Source: Phocoena phocoena (Eukaryota; Chordata; Mammalia; Artiodactyla; Phocoenidae). Taken from it: 64,000 bases of DNA. Below are positions 1-9,951 of the stretch, piece after piece. The notes beneath the pieces were generated by a model. The model had not been told where the DNA came from, did not search any database, and was given only the letters and a program-made list of their open reading frames with translations. The stretch is taken from NCBI RefSeq assembly GCF_963924675.1, contig NC_089222.1, forward strand, positions 5,524,501 to 5,588,500. Reading direction: 5' to 3'. How positions within the stretch are numbered: the first letter of the stretch is position 1; each line of letters begins with the position of its first letter. The position numbers were made by a program, and so were the translations under genes.

Positions 1-616
1 TCCTGCCTTTCTTCCAGGTGACCAGGGCTATTCTCAGCCTTCTGCATCCACGTATGCCTTTGGATTCTGGACCACTTGGAAGGCATTTTGAAAGAGAATT
101 CAATTAAGTTCTATATGACAAGTTGTAACTTAATGCAACGTTCTTCCCATGTGGGCTTGCAATTCAGTGTGGGCAATTCCCTGCCCTTGAATAAATGCAG
201 GGAAGTGTGGGTGCAGGTGTGGGGGGCAGTGATGGGCATGGGAATTTTAAGGCAAGAGAAACGTCTTCATACCTCCCCCCCATCATCTTTCATAAGAAGT
301 CATCTAATCTGAGCACAAATAAGTTGTTTTCTAGGTTTTGCCATTGCTTCAAACCAAGGTTGGCTCTGAAAAAAATCGCAGCACAAGTGTCTAAGATTTT
401 CTAAATGCATAGAATTTGAAATACTGTCACAATGGAATGTTATTTTTTGTCTTGTAAGTGTCTTTGACGTTTCTCCATGCAGCCAGCTCACTGCACTCTC
501 TCATGTTCTGGCTGTATTTTGAAGGATCGGCTCACTGTGTACCCTGCAATGGGTTTCTCTGGTGTGGAGCAGAAGGCATGGATGTCAGGCATGTGAGATG
601 GAAAAGCGGGATGTTA
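1..616. other. Unassigned single-copy sequence
   Basis: No repeat family, RNA gene or convincing reading frame was recognised. Open frames here are short and carry no recognisable domain. The stretch ends at the left target-site duplication of the RPSA retrocopy. Confidence 0.5.
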
Positions 617-629
617 AAAGTGGGAAAGC
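617..629. repeat. Target-site duplication, left copy (RPSA retrocopy)
   Basis: AAAAGTGGGAAAG here matches AAAAGTGAGAAAG at 1527-1539 with one mismatch. The pair brackets the RPSA-derived sequence exactly, with the right copy following the poly(A) end. Confidence 0.75.
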
Positions 630-630
630 G

Positions 631-1526
631 CCTTTCTGTGCTGCCAGAGAGGAGTCCACAAGGTGTTCTGGGTTCCTGCCGTCATTTAAAGGGAAAACTT
701 AACAACGTCCAGAGCAAATGAAGGAGGAGGATGTCCTCAAATTCCTTGCAGCAGGGACCCACTTAGGGGTCCCCACCTGGACTTCCAAAAGGGCCAGAAC
801 ATCGACAAAAGGAAAAGCGATGGCCTCCACATCATAAATCTGAAGACTACCTGGGAGAATCTCTTGCTGGCAGCTCGTGCCGTGGTTGTCAGTGAAAACT
901 GGGCTGATGTCAGGGTTCTCTCGTCCAGGAAGACCGGCCAGCCAGCTGTGCTCACATGTCCTGCTGCCACTGGGGCTGCTCCTGTCACTGGCAGCTTCAC
1001 TTCTGGGACCATCCAGGCAGCCCTGCAGGAGCCCTGACTCCCAGGGCTTCCTGATCTCGGTGACGTCAGCCTGTCACCCGCTCCATGGCTCTGCGTCACA
1101 CAGCCTCTCCTCCGTACCAAGGGTCCACTGCCATCCAGGCCGTGACAAGGGAGCCCACTCAGCAGGTCTGAGCAGGTGGGTGCTGGCCGGGGAGGTTCTG
1201 CACGTGATCTCTGCATGTACAGAGATGCTGAAGGGATGGGGACAGAAGGGCAGGCTGCTGCTGAAAGGCTGTGACTGAGGAGGAATTGCAGGGTGAAGGG
1301 GCAGCTCAGCTCCCGAAATTACCACTACTCAGCCTGGGGTCTGAAGGTTGGGGTGACCTCCGTGCCTGCCCAGGGGGTCCCCCCTGAAGACTGGTCCCCA
1401 GGCCCCACTGCTCAGGCCACTGAGTGGGTTAGGAAGAACCACTGAGTGAATTTCAGCTGTTGTTGCACAGACTCTTAAACAGAAAGCAGAAATAAGGTTG
1501 ACGGAAAATAAACCTTTCTTTTTTAA
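631..1526 (+). pseudogene. RPSA: Processed pseudogene of ribosomal protein SA (40S subunit / laminin receptor)
   Basis: Translation from 719 gives the RPSA N-terminal region ([17 protein letters not shown]). After one frameshift near 767 it continues with KRKSDG, IINLK, TWE and LLLAARA, and then the conserved TG-rich segment that follows. The functional protein is a 40S subunit component of about 295 residues. This copy has no introns, carries what looks like the whole 5-prime UTR (pyrimidine-rich start at 631) and keeps a 3-prime UTR with AATAAA at 1507-1512 followed by an A-run. The start codon is ACG (704-706) and the first dozen codons are partly deleted. In-frame stops occur at 1035-1037 and 1143-1145, and there are internal deletions, one around 1200-1215. 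Flanking 13-mers (617-629 and 1527-1539, one mismatch) are the target-site duplication. These features show an L1-mediated retrocopy that is decayed and non-coding. Confidence 0.93.
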
Positions 1527-1675
1527 AAAAGTGAGAAAGGGCCACTTCACAGCATCAGCAACCAAAGCCCCGGGGGGAGGGAAGGCTCTGTGGTCCATGG
1601 TCAGTGGATAGTAGGGCTGGGAATGGAGCTTGGGTCCTCTGATTGCAGTTCTGCCTTTCCAAGTAAACGAAGGTG

Positions 1676-1758
1676 ATCATAGCAAACACTTATCGAATTA
1701 GTACGTGCCAGACGCTGTTCTGTGATCAGCACACACGTTGTCATATTCAAAGTACACA
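1676..1758 (+). repeat. MIR SINE fragment, left part
   Basis: The core phrase (cacttat..gtgccag..ctgttct) is typical of MIR. The continuation (gaggtaggtgctatta, cagatgaggga) appears about 950 bp downstream at 2703-2775, so one MIR was probably split by later insertions. Confidence 0.65.
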
Positions 1759-1867
1759 TGGTATCTTTCTTCCTTTCTTTCTTTTTTAAAGATACAGCAC
1801 TGAGTTTACTTCATTCCTTTTACATCTACCAAGTAAGGCTGCATTCTAGACACCTTCCTCCTATATA

Positions 1868-2047
1868 GAGATTCTTTTCTTTAAATTGTGGTATAATTGA
1901 GAGAGAGCACTATATTTCAGGTGTATAAAATGATTCAATATTTGTATACATTGCAAAATGATCACTGTGATAAGTCTAGTTAACATCCATCACCATACAT
2001 AGTTACAAAATATTTTTTTTTCTTGTCATGAGGACTTTTAAGATACA
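1868..2047 (-). mobile_element. Old L1 3-prime fragment, first part
   Basis: Resembles the reverse complement of an older mammalian L1 3-prime region (gtggtataattga, caatatttgtatac, catccatcaccatacat). It is interrupted at 2048 by a Tigger-type element and resumes at 2250 without loss of register. Confidence 0.75.
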
Positions 2048-2249
2048 CAGTTGACCCTTGAACAATGTGGGCATTAGGGGCACCAACCCTGTACAGCTGA
2101 AAATCTGCATGTAACTTATAGTCAGCCCTCTGCATCCACCGTTTCTCCCAACCAAGGATCGTGTAGTACTGTAGTAGTTACTACTGAAAAAAAACCTGTG
2201 TATAAGCGGACCCACGCAGTTCAAACCCATGTTCTTCAAGGGCCAACTG
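2048..2249. mobile_element. Tigger-type non-autonomous DNA transposon
   Basis: Starts CAGTTGACCCTTGAACAA and ends with the matching inverted terminus (ttcaagggccaactg), followed by TA. These are the ends of mariner/Tigger MITEs of the Tigger2/MER28 kind; the subfamily is uncertain. It sits inside an L1 fragment, so it is younger than that L1. It has no coding capacity. Confidence 0.8.
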
Positions 2250-2375
2250 TATTCTTTTGGCAACTTTCAAGTGTGCAATACCATGTTATTAACTATGGTC
2301 ACCGTGCTATACATTACGTCCCCATGACTTACTTATTTTATAACTGGAGGTTTGTACTTTTTGATTCTACATCAA
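2250..2375 (-). mobile_element. Old L1 3-prime fragment, second part
   Basis: Continues the fragment at 1868-2047 (caactttcaag, attaactatggtcaccgtgct, acttattttataactgga). It ends near 2375. Nothing was recognised between 2376 and 2502. Confidence 0.72.
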
Positions 2376-2502
2376 AGACATTTTTAGTGATATTTTACTA
2401 TATATCGTTATTTCCTTAAGAGCATAAGTGCCGCTAAGCGCATGTACTTATTCAAGTCAAACTGTTCTATCTACAGGATTCTGGGTCCATGCAGTTATTT
2501 TA

Positions 2503-2690
2503 AAAAAGTTTTTATTGGAGTATAGCTGCTTTACAATGTTGTGTTAGTTTCTACTGTACAGCAAAGTGAATCCACTCTGTTTTGGATTTCCTTCCCATTT
2601 AGGTCACCACAGAGTATTGAGTAGAGTTCCCTGTACTGTATGGTAGGTTCTCATGAGTTCTCTATTTTATACATAGTCGTGTATCTTTCT
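2503..2690 (-). mobile_element. L1 3-prime UTR fragment (cetartiodactyl type)
   Basis: Begins with tttttattggagtatag and the tgttgtgttagtttc motif, the reverse complement of the cetartiodactyl L1 3-prime end. It is truncated after about 190 bp. Confidence 0.8.
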
Positions 2691-2702
2691 TTCGGTTTAC
2701 AC

Positions 2703-2775
2703 CACACATGAGGTAGGTGCTATTACTCCCCTCCTTCTGCAGATGAGGGAGCGCACTCTAACTTAGGTCCAAGCA
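2703..2775 (+). repeat. MIR SINE fragment, right part
   Basis: Contains gaggtaggtgctatta followed by cagatgaggga, the MIR 3-prime core. It is probably the other half of the MIR at 1676-1758. Confidence 0.6.
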
Positions 2776-2914
2776 TCGTTTGTTTATTGCGTGTTGGGTC
2801 CCTGCGCCGTTACCAGCTTCCTTCCCTTGGCTCAGGTGGGTCCTTCAGTATTTGCTAGGTGGTGATGGGTTGGACTTTTTCTCTATTCTTTTCAGGGGGT
2901 GATGTCACGCTGTG

Positions 2915-2931
2915 TCAGTAGAGGGCGCTGG
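2915..2931 (+). promoter_or_regulatory. CTCF-like motif
   Basis: TCAGTAGAGGGCGCTGG fits the CTCF core (AG, G-rich step, GGCGC). CTCF is an insulator and loop-anchor protein. Orientation matches the second site 95 bp downstream. Motif match only. Confidence 0.55.
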
Positions 2932-3023
2932 AGGGACATTGCCAGGGGGAGATGCTCTTCGTCCGTCCGCGGCTGCGTTCGCTTCTCCCGTAGCCATCAG
3001 TCGTGGGGGGCTGAGCGGGGAGG

Positions 3024-3042
3024 GACATCTGGTGGCGCTCTG
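3024..3042 (+). promoter_or_regulatory. Second CTCF-like motif
   Basis: GACATCTGGTGGCGCTCTG keeps the GGTGGCGCT half of the CTCF core, with about three departures from consensus upstream. It has the same orientation as the motif at 2915 and lies in the same CpG island. Confidence 0.4.
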
Positions 3043-3130
3043 CGCAGCTGTGCCCCGGAGCGGGCAGCCCCTTAGCAACCTGCAGCCCCAGCCCGGGCCC
3101 AGGAACCACCTTGCTCTGGCCTCCTGACAC

Positions 3131-3649
3131 GGACCTGGCATACCCCGGACCCTGTGCCCTCTCACCAACCTGGCTTGTGCCCTTGACGTGTGTGGACACC
3201 ACACACTCCAGGCCTTTCACCTGCAGTGGCGCCAGACTCCCTCTGCACGCCCTCTCACCAGCCACAGCTCACCAGTGCCTGAAGGGTCGATACTGCTTAC
3301 CCAGCAACCCTGGTCCAGCCCCAGTCCAGGCAAACAGCAAACTTCACCACCCGAGGGCTGCAAGTAGGCCGTCTTCCATGAGGCTGAATGTCAGCCTTGG
3401 GGAGGGGACTTTCCCTCTCAGTTTGTCCTTCCTTGGATAGTCTCCCTTTGTCCAAGGTCTCCTTTAGAGTTGTCTTTACATCTCTGTAGTTATTCTCCTA
3501 TCAGGGGTTAATAATTCTTTATATTAAATTTATGTTTACTGTCTTTTGACTTCCTAACCTGATCCAGACTGACACAATCTCCTCCTCTTTTCCACCCAGA
3601 ATAATCTCTTCAACTGTCTGCTTTGCTTTATTTCTGACTCATTTATATG
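3131..3649. other. Unassigned sequence
   Basis: GC-rich at first, then neutral. No repeat or coding feature was recognised. Open frames on both strands fall over the CpG-rich part and show no conserved motif. Confidence 0.4.
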
Positions 3650-3660
3650 AAGGTATTTTT

Positions 3661-3905
3661 AAAAATTTACTTTATTGAAGTATAGTTGATTTACAATGTT
3701 GCATTAATTTCTTGTGTATGGCAAAGTGATTCAGTTATAAATATATATATATTCTTTTTTATATTCTTTTCCATTATGGTTTATTACAGGATACTGAATA
3801 TAGTCCCCTGTGCAATACAATAAGTCCTTGTTGTTTATCTATTGTATGTATAATAGTTTGCATCTGCTAATCCCAAACTCCCAATCCATCCCCCCACCCC
3901 ATACA
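3661..3905 (-). mobile_element. L1 3-prime end insertion with target-site duplication
   Basis: Reverse complement of an L1 3-prime UTR (tttattgaagtatagttgatttac, caatgttgcat). The 11-bp flanks AAGGTATTTTT at 3650-3660 and 3906-3916 are identical, so this is a complete, strongly 5-prime-truncated insertion. Confidence 0.82.
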
Positions 3906-4009
3906 AAGGTATTTTTTTATGACAGCAATAATTCAATTGTTTTCTCTCTCTGAGCTCAGGGAGTGGCCAAGGGGATATCCAATAACTGATTGATTCCACA
4001 ACACATTCA

Positions 4010-4260
4010 GTCATAAAAACTTTTGCTGAATGCATGTTTGATACAAGGTGCTGGGGGTTCACAAGGCGGATCAAGGCACCACCTTTGCTTAGATGAGCTC
4101 ACAGTCCTGTAGAGGAGGCACGAGGTTAAACAGATAAATTAGAATACAATGTGAGAACGACTATAGTTGAGAAATGAGCACAGCTTTCTGGGAGCACAAT
4201 GACAGAATGACTCATTCTGTCTGAGGGAGCTGACACAGCCCCATCAGAACTGGATCTGGA
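4010..4260. repeat. Probable ancient interspersed repeat
   Basis: Phrases such as ggtgctgggggttcac, gatgagctcacagtcctgtag and ttaaacagataaatt recall an old mammalian-wide repeat. I cannot assign the family from sight, and the boundaries are approximate. Confidence 0.4.
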
Positions 4261-4361
4261 AGAGTTTACCTAACTCTAAAGTACGTGAAAATCTGTTGAC
4301 ATAGATCACTATCTGGTTATATACAGGGCTATGTAGATAACTATAGACCGATATTTTTCCT

Positions 4362-5015
4362 TTTTTTAAATTTAATTTTTATTTTATGTTGGAGTAGAAT
4401 TGATTTACAATGTTGTGTTAGTTTCAGGTGTACAGCAAAGTGATTCAGTTATACATGTACATATATCCATTCTTTTTCAGTTTCTTTTCCCACTTAGGTT
4501 ATTACAGAATATTGAGTAGAGTTCCCTGTGATATAAAGTAGGTCTTTGTTGATTATCTGTTTTATATATAGTATATGTTAATCCCAAACTCCTAATTTAT
4601 CCCTCCCCCCCCACCTTTCCCCTTTGGTAACCATAAGTTTGTTTTCGAAGTCTGTGAGTCTGTTTCTGTTTTGTAAATAAGTTCATTTGTATCATTCTCT
4701 TTAGATTCCACATAGAAGTGATATTGTATGATATTTGTCTTTCTCTGTTTGACTTTCTTCACTTAGCATGATCATCTCTAGCTGCATCCATGTTGCTGTG
4801 CAAAATGGCATCATTTCATTCTTTTTTCTGGCTGAGTAGTATTCCATTGTACATACGTACCACATCTTCTTTATCCATTCCTCTGTCGATGGACATTTAG
4901 GTTGCTTCCAGGTCTTGGCTATTGTGAATAGTGCTGCTATGAACATAGGGGTGCATGTATCTTTTTGAATTATGGTTTTCTCCAGATATATGCCCAGGAG
5001 TGGGATTGCTAGACT
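4362..5015 (-). mobile_element. 5-prime-truncated L1
   Basis: Covers the L1 3-prime UTR and the C-terminal ORF2 end on the minus strand. The frame 4701-4946 reads [20 protein letters not shown], the recognisable end of ORF2p. Truncated near 5015; no target-site duplication was seen. Confidence 0.88.
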
Positions 5016-6129
5016 AAGTTTCTAGACATTTTTATCGGGGTGCTAGTAAAGGTAAAGAGGGATGGTAAAGTATCGTTGCTGTGCTGGGGTCAGAGGCCAG
5101 GGCCAGACATAGGCCTGGCTTTGTCATTAACTCACTGGAGGACCCTTGAACATAGTAATTCTGTGGAACTAAACTTCTTTGTCTATAACCTGAGGCCATC
5201 AGATCACATAGTCCCATCTGTCTCTTCTAACTCTCAATGCTATATATTTTAATAGAATGCATTTAAATAGCACATGCAGGTTGTGTGAAACCAAAAGAAA
5301 ATTTTAATCAGAAAGCATTCTAAATTGTCTGTAACATTTAATTTTACTTACAAAAAATTTTTTTTTGTAAATACCATGGCAAAACACTTACCTTTGTTAA
5401 TTCTAGGTTATAGTTACAAGAGTGGTTGTTATTTTCTATCCTTTCCATATTAACTTTTTCAAAATAAAACAATTTAGTTTAAAAAGGAAAAATATAAGAA
5501 ATGCACATTGGATATAAATAGATATTCAAAGTAATTCTAAAATTAAAATGAAAAAAACTAAATTTTTTTTTTTTAAGTAAGGTACTATTTGGTTAGATAA
5601 TAGGAGACGTCTTGGAGGAGATCTCAGAAATAGATGCTTTAATCTGGAGGAGTTACTGCGTTTATTGTTCACTTATTTGTCTTCCAGAATGCTTACAATC
5701 CGGAAGGGCTGGCTCTGTAATGGATCCTTTATATTTTCTGAACAAATGCTAAAGTCAACCCTGCAGACAGCCCTGACGTTTTGACACAACTTTAATTACA
5801 CTGGTGGCTCTAGATAGATGTTGCTGGGGACCAAATGGTAGAAGGACACATCACCAGATCTCACTTCATGAACACTTTACAGAGGCTTGGAAGAGAAGCT
5901 GAGAAATAGATTCCTTAATGAATATCATAGGTGAGGAGAAAATGTCCGGAATGTGTGTATATTTATTTGTCAGTATGCTGTTGTTAAAGGTCTCTGAGGA
6001 TATTGGTATCTGCAATTATTTTAAGATATTTAGCATTCGAGGTGGCATATGGGCTTTTCAGCGGCGTCTACTTATTCTGTCTATAGCAGCTTAGTATGAT
6101 GACTGGGGAGCTGGGATGTGGAGGGACAG
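5016..6129. other. Unassigned sequence
   Basis: AT-rich between 5240 and 5580 with short poly(T) and poly(A) runs, otherwise featureless. No repeat, RNA gene or reading frame is supported. Confidence 0.45.
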
Positions 6130-6300
6130 CTTGGAAAGTTTACTTCAACTCTCTGAGCCTTAGGTTCCCGGGTCTGCAAAATAAGGCTGGTGATAACAGT
6201 TACTTACACTGTAGGATTAAAGAGGTGATATATGTCACGAAGTACCCCATTGCCTGGAAAAGAGAAAGCACTCAATAAAAGTAAAGATTTATTATGATCA
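6130..6300 (+). repeat. MIR SINE
   Basis: Shows the MIR order: ctctgagccttaggttcc, tctgcaaaataaggctg, taggattaaagagg, then tgcctgg and actcaataaaag. Well preserved for its age. Confidence 0.82.
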
Positions 6301-6779
6301 CTAGAGCAAATATCTCAGGAAGACGGTAGGGGCCAGATGCCAAAAGGATGGGTCCAAGTTTTGGATTAGGAGCCTACTCATTGTGTATCCTCAGATGAGT
6401 CCATGATGATCTTTAAATCCTGAGTTTTTTATTTGTAAGATTGAACTTACTAAGTCTGCCTCCTTCCCTTCTAGGATTGCTGTAAGAACCAAAGGAGAAT
6501 GTGTATGTGAGAGTACTCCCTGCACGCCATGGGCCAGTGGAAGCAATTCCTGTGAGGCAGGATCATCTTCCCATCTACCATCCTAGCATACAGAGGGAGT
6601 CTTAAGTAAGACATGGTAGAAAGACAGAAACTTGTTCAGCATCTTTTCCACAGCACATTCTATGGACTGTCTCCAAATCATATTGAATTCTGTCCATTTC
6701 TTTGCTTCCTTTGCTGCCATCTTAGTTCAAGATACCATCATCTGTCATTGAGGGAAGCGGCCTCTTTACTGGTATTCTG
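6301..6779. other. Unassigned, with a weak second MIR-like core
   Basis: Around 6410-6520 the sequence (gagttttttatttgtaag, ctaggattgctgtaagaacc) faintly resembles a MIR 3-prime half. The rest is unassigned. Confidence 0.35.
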
Positions 6780-7310
6780 CTTCTACTCCTGACCCCCTTT
6801 AAGCCATTTTCCACTCAATTTCCAGGGCAATGTTACTCTTCTTCTTAAAGCCCCATAATGGCTTCCCATCACACTTAGAATAAAATCTGTACTCTTTACC
6901 ATGAAGTCATGTACAATCCGATCCCTGCTCACCTCTCTGATTTTATCTTCTGTTACTTTATGTTGCCAACTACACGCCAGCCTCATGAGCCTTCCTTCTA
7001 TTCTTTAAGAAGGTCAAGTTCATTCCTAAGAGCATTGATCTAGTTGTCCTGCCAGCCTAAAATATGCTTCCTCCTGATGGCTTCCCCCAGTCCTGTTGCA
7101 GCTGACTATTTCTTGTCATTCTGTGGTCTCCCTGGAGAGGATTTTTCTGGCCCTTTTATTGCACTGTCCTATTTTAATTTTCTCCATAGCTTATTGTCTT
7201 TCAAGCTTAGCTTCAGAAGAATGACATCCTTATCCGTCTTATTTGATGCTTCATTCCTAGGACCTAAAAAATACTTGGTGCTAAAAGAATCCATTAGCTG
7301 AACATATAAA
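6780..7310 (+). mobile_element. LINE L2 3-prime fragment
   Basis: Reads like the L2 3-prime region: aaagccccataatggcttccc, agtcatgtacaatccgatccctgctcacctctc, gccagcctcatg, later ctccctggagagg and a tattgcact/catagcttattg segment. Strongly mutated; the short frames across it are not genes. Confidence 0.72.
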
Positions 7311-7599
7311 TTAAACTTTAAAAGGGGTCAGTATTAGCAAGGACTTGCTTATTGTTATTCATTTTTTGTTTGTTTCACTTAGAAGACTCTAAAGGACCTC
7401 AAGTCTCCTCCAGGATAGGACTTCAAATGCTTGAATTTATCTCCATGGACTCACCTCTTGGAGCCTGGAATGGCTCCGAGCTTCTAGAAGGATCTGGTTC
7501 TTTGCTTTGGGGCTAGCACTGACATCTGGGGAGAATAACAAGTAGAGAGGAAAAAAAAAAAGCCTGAGGGCGCCAACAGCAGTAGAATAGATTTGTAGC
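7311..7599. other. Unassigned sequence
   Basis: No recognisable feature. Confidence 0.4.
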
Positions 7600-7796
7600 A
7601 GTAGAATGTCTCCAAATAAACTGTTGTATATTCATACAATGGAATGTAAGGAACAGAGCAATACTGCTTCATGAGGCATCTTGCAGTCATAATGGTAAAT
7701 GAAGGAAATAACAGAGTACAAACTGTATACTATATGATTCCACTTATTTGAAGTCCTTGAACAAGCAAAACTAATGTATGGTGATTCAAGTCAGGA
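7600..7796 (+). mobile_element. Old L1 3-prime region, left part
   Basis: Plus-strand L1M-like sequence (attcatacaatggaatgtaag, gtacaaactgtatactatatgattccacttat, aagcaaaactaatgtatggtga). It is split by a CHR SINE and resumes at 8034 (ttgaggggaaggtattgac) through about 8140. Confidence 0.7.
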
Positions 7797-7810
7797 CAGT
7801 GGTTACCTTT

Positions 7811-8019
7811 TTTTTTTTTTTTTTTTTTGCGGTACTCGGGCCTCTCATTGTCGTGGCCTCTCCCGCTGCGGAGCACAGGCTCCGGACGCGCAGGCTCAGC
7901 GGCCATGGCTCACGGGCCCAGCCGCTCCACGGCATGTGGGATCTTCCCGGACCGGGGCACGAACCCGCGTCCCCTGCTTCGGCAGGCGGACTCTCAACCA
8001 CTGCGCCACCAGGGAAGCC
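7811..8019 (-). mobile_element. CHR SINE (tRNA-derived, short form)
   Basis: Minus-strand copy with poly(T) at the left. The tRNA-like head on the right contains the reverse complement of the pol III A and B boxes (ccactgcgccaccaggg and gggcacgaaccc). Flanked by a perfect 14-bp target-site duplication, CAGTGGTTACCTTT, at 7797-7810 and 8020-8033. Still CpG-rich, so fairly young. CHR SINEs support a cetacean or near relative. Confidence 0.95.
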
Positions 8020-8033
8020 CAGTGGTTACCTTT

Positions 8034-8140
8034 GAGGGGAAGGTATTGACTAGGAGGACGCGTGAATATACACTACGTTATATATGTAAAGATGAATTCC
8101 CTTTTATATTTAATATTGATACAACTCAATAAAAGTATTT
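8034..8140 (+). mobile_element. Old L1 3-prime region, right part
   Basis: Continuation of 7600-7796 after the CHR insertion, ending in acaactcaataaaag and an A-rich tail. Confidence 0.6.
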
Positions 8141-8317
8141 TTAAAATCCATGGACGTAGCCATTAAAAAATCCTGAGGAGGGAGTTGTGGGGGAAATAAC
8201 AGAGAGGGAGGTCAGAGATGGTGCAGATACATTTAAGGTAGACCCAGCATGGACCCACCATCCATGGACTCTGTGGGTGGGTGATATAAGCCAGCATGAA
8301 GTTTCCCACTGTTTGGA

Positions 8318-8545
8318 TGAACATATACACATTGCTATATATAAAATAGATAACCAACAAGGACCTACTGTATAGCACAAGGAACTCTACTCAATATTTT
8401 GTAAAAACCTATAAGGGGAAAGAATCCGAAAAAATATATATGTATGTATGACTGAATCACTTTGCCGTACACCTGAAACTAACACAGCACTGTAAATCAA
8501 CTATACTTCAATAAAAAATAATTTAAAAAAATTTTAAAGGGAAGA
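8318..8545 (+). mobile_element. L1 3-prime UTR fragment
   Basis: Sense-strand cetartiodactyl L1 tail: taaccaacaaggacctactg, then gaatcactttgccgtacacc, ending tcaataaaaaat and A-rich sequence. 5-prime-truncated. Confidence 0.88.
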
Positions 8546-9904
8546 TATTTAAAAATTTTTTAAATTTTAAAAAATGGAAAAGGAAAAAAACGACTTCACC
8601 TACATATCCTCTAAAACCTAATCAGCCTAATTGTGAGGTCACAACTCTAGGGCCCAGAGAACTCAAGATATTCACCATTGTTCAAAAGTCAAGATTTTAG
8701 TAGCAAAATCAAGCATAGCAAATGCTGAATTCTGGAATTAAAAAAAAAAAAAAATAACCAGCATGAACAGTGACACACGTCGCATGCAGAATTTACCTAC
8801 ATGACAACGAAAAATTGATGAGGCTGGCGACCCTCTGATTTTTTTCCTGTTTTTTTAAAACAAGACACAGTAAATTTCTCAAGTACAGGGGTCACAGAAG
8901 CTTTGATGGTACAGACTAATCAAGGCAAAAGCCCGCACCACCTCGCCTCCTTCATGTACAAATCCATATTTTCCTCTAGGTGAAAATGCAGTGTCTTTCT
9001 CAAGTATTCTGCCCCTCTGAAGTCTATAGAATAGAAGGGAATGTAGTGGGTCAGCTGGCAGGAGACGTGACATTCTGAGGCTAGTAGAGCCGTTTAATTA
9101 GATGAAATGACAGTCAACGCCATAGACCACTGCTTGGGTGATTTGCATTCTCCATAAATTATGGGGCAGATATTTATTCTTTGCAGAGAGCGGTTCCTTT
9201 TCTCCCTTTTGGCTCAAATCCCCTCTGACTCTTCAGAATGATCAAGTGCTTGGAAATACATTTCGTGTGGTTTGTTTTATTTTTTAAAGATGGGAGGGTT
9301 ATATGTGTGGCTGAAAAGCCAACTCCAAACGTGAAGTTCTTTCCTAACATCTATACACGAAGCTCGCATTTCCATGCGTTTTCATGGCTGGCATTTCGAA
9401 GAGCATCGTGCTTGCTATTCTTTACAGAAGACCCGAGGTTGGCTTAAAGAGGGCTCGAAAAGCATAGCTTGCTTCCTTGTTTCAGCAGAACAGAGTACCT
9501 CATCTAGTTTGCAATCTACCACCATCCAGAACTGGGTAGCATTGTGGTAAGTGGTACTTTAGCTCCTAGCTTTAGAGCCTCTGTAGGTTTCCTCTTTGGT
9601 AGCCCTGTTTTATCAGACCTTTTTTAAGTATAAGCCACGTTCCTACTACCCTTTGTCTGGGTTTCTCCAGCCTGTGCTTATAAGTGAAGCTATATTATTA
9701 AGGATCAGCTGGTTCCTCTGGCTTTTGCTCTTCCTGTTCACATAGGATCTTAGGTTCCTCAGGTGAGGTATCCCTCAAGTATTAGGTGTTCCCAACAGGT
9801 ATCTCATATGTGCTTATAAACCAGCCAGGCTCAGCTGGGCAGCACTGCATCAACAGACAATTATGTGTCTGCCACCATGAGACCCAGAAGCCCTTGAGAT
9901 AGCA
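8546..9904. other. Unassigned, including a possible conserved regulatory block
   Basis: No repeat was recognised. Between about 9090 and 9180 several homeodomain- or POU-type words lie close together: TTAATTAG, TGACAG, the octamer ATTTGCAT and TAAATTA. This may be chance in AT-rich DNA. The frame 8879-9073 on the minus strand has no recognisable domain. Confidence 0.35.
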
Positions 9905-9937
9905 TGGCCAACGTGGTGAAGAATGAGTGATGGTTTT
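9905..9937 (+). mobile_element. MaLR-type LTR, left remnant
   Basis: Short piece upstream of a plus-strand L1 insertion; its continuation is at 10475-10998. The left border is uncertain. Confidence 0.4.
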
Positions 9938-9951
9938 AAAATATGGCTCCA

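Larger units (their letters stand above)
2895..3130. promoter_or_regulatory. Small CpG island
   Basis: About 15 CpG dinucleotides fall within about 170 bp between 2907 and 3065, against a strongly CpG-poor background. Known repeats do not account for it. Two CTCF-like motifs lie inside. No gene start or splice signal could be tied to it, so its role as promoter, insulator or enhancer is undecided. Confidence 0.6.

Noticed and set aside
737..1216. 159-residue open frame on the minus strand and the overlapping 877-1278 frame on the plus strand
   Set aside because: Both are shadows of the GC-rich RPSA processed pseudogene; neither is the RPSA reading frame throughout.
7811..8019. tRNA gene call from A- and B-box-like sequences in CHR SINEs
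   Set aside because: The boxes belong to the tRNA-derived SINE head. No complete cloverleaf is present, and the target duplications mark a retroposon.
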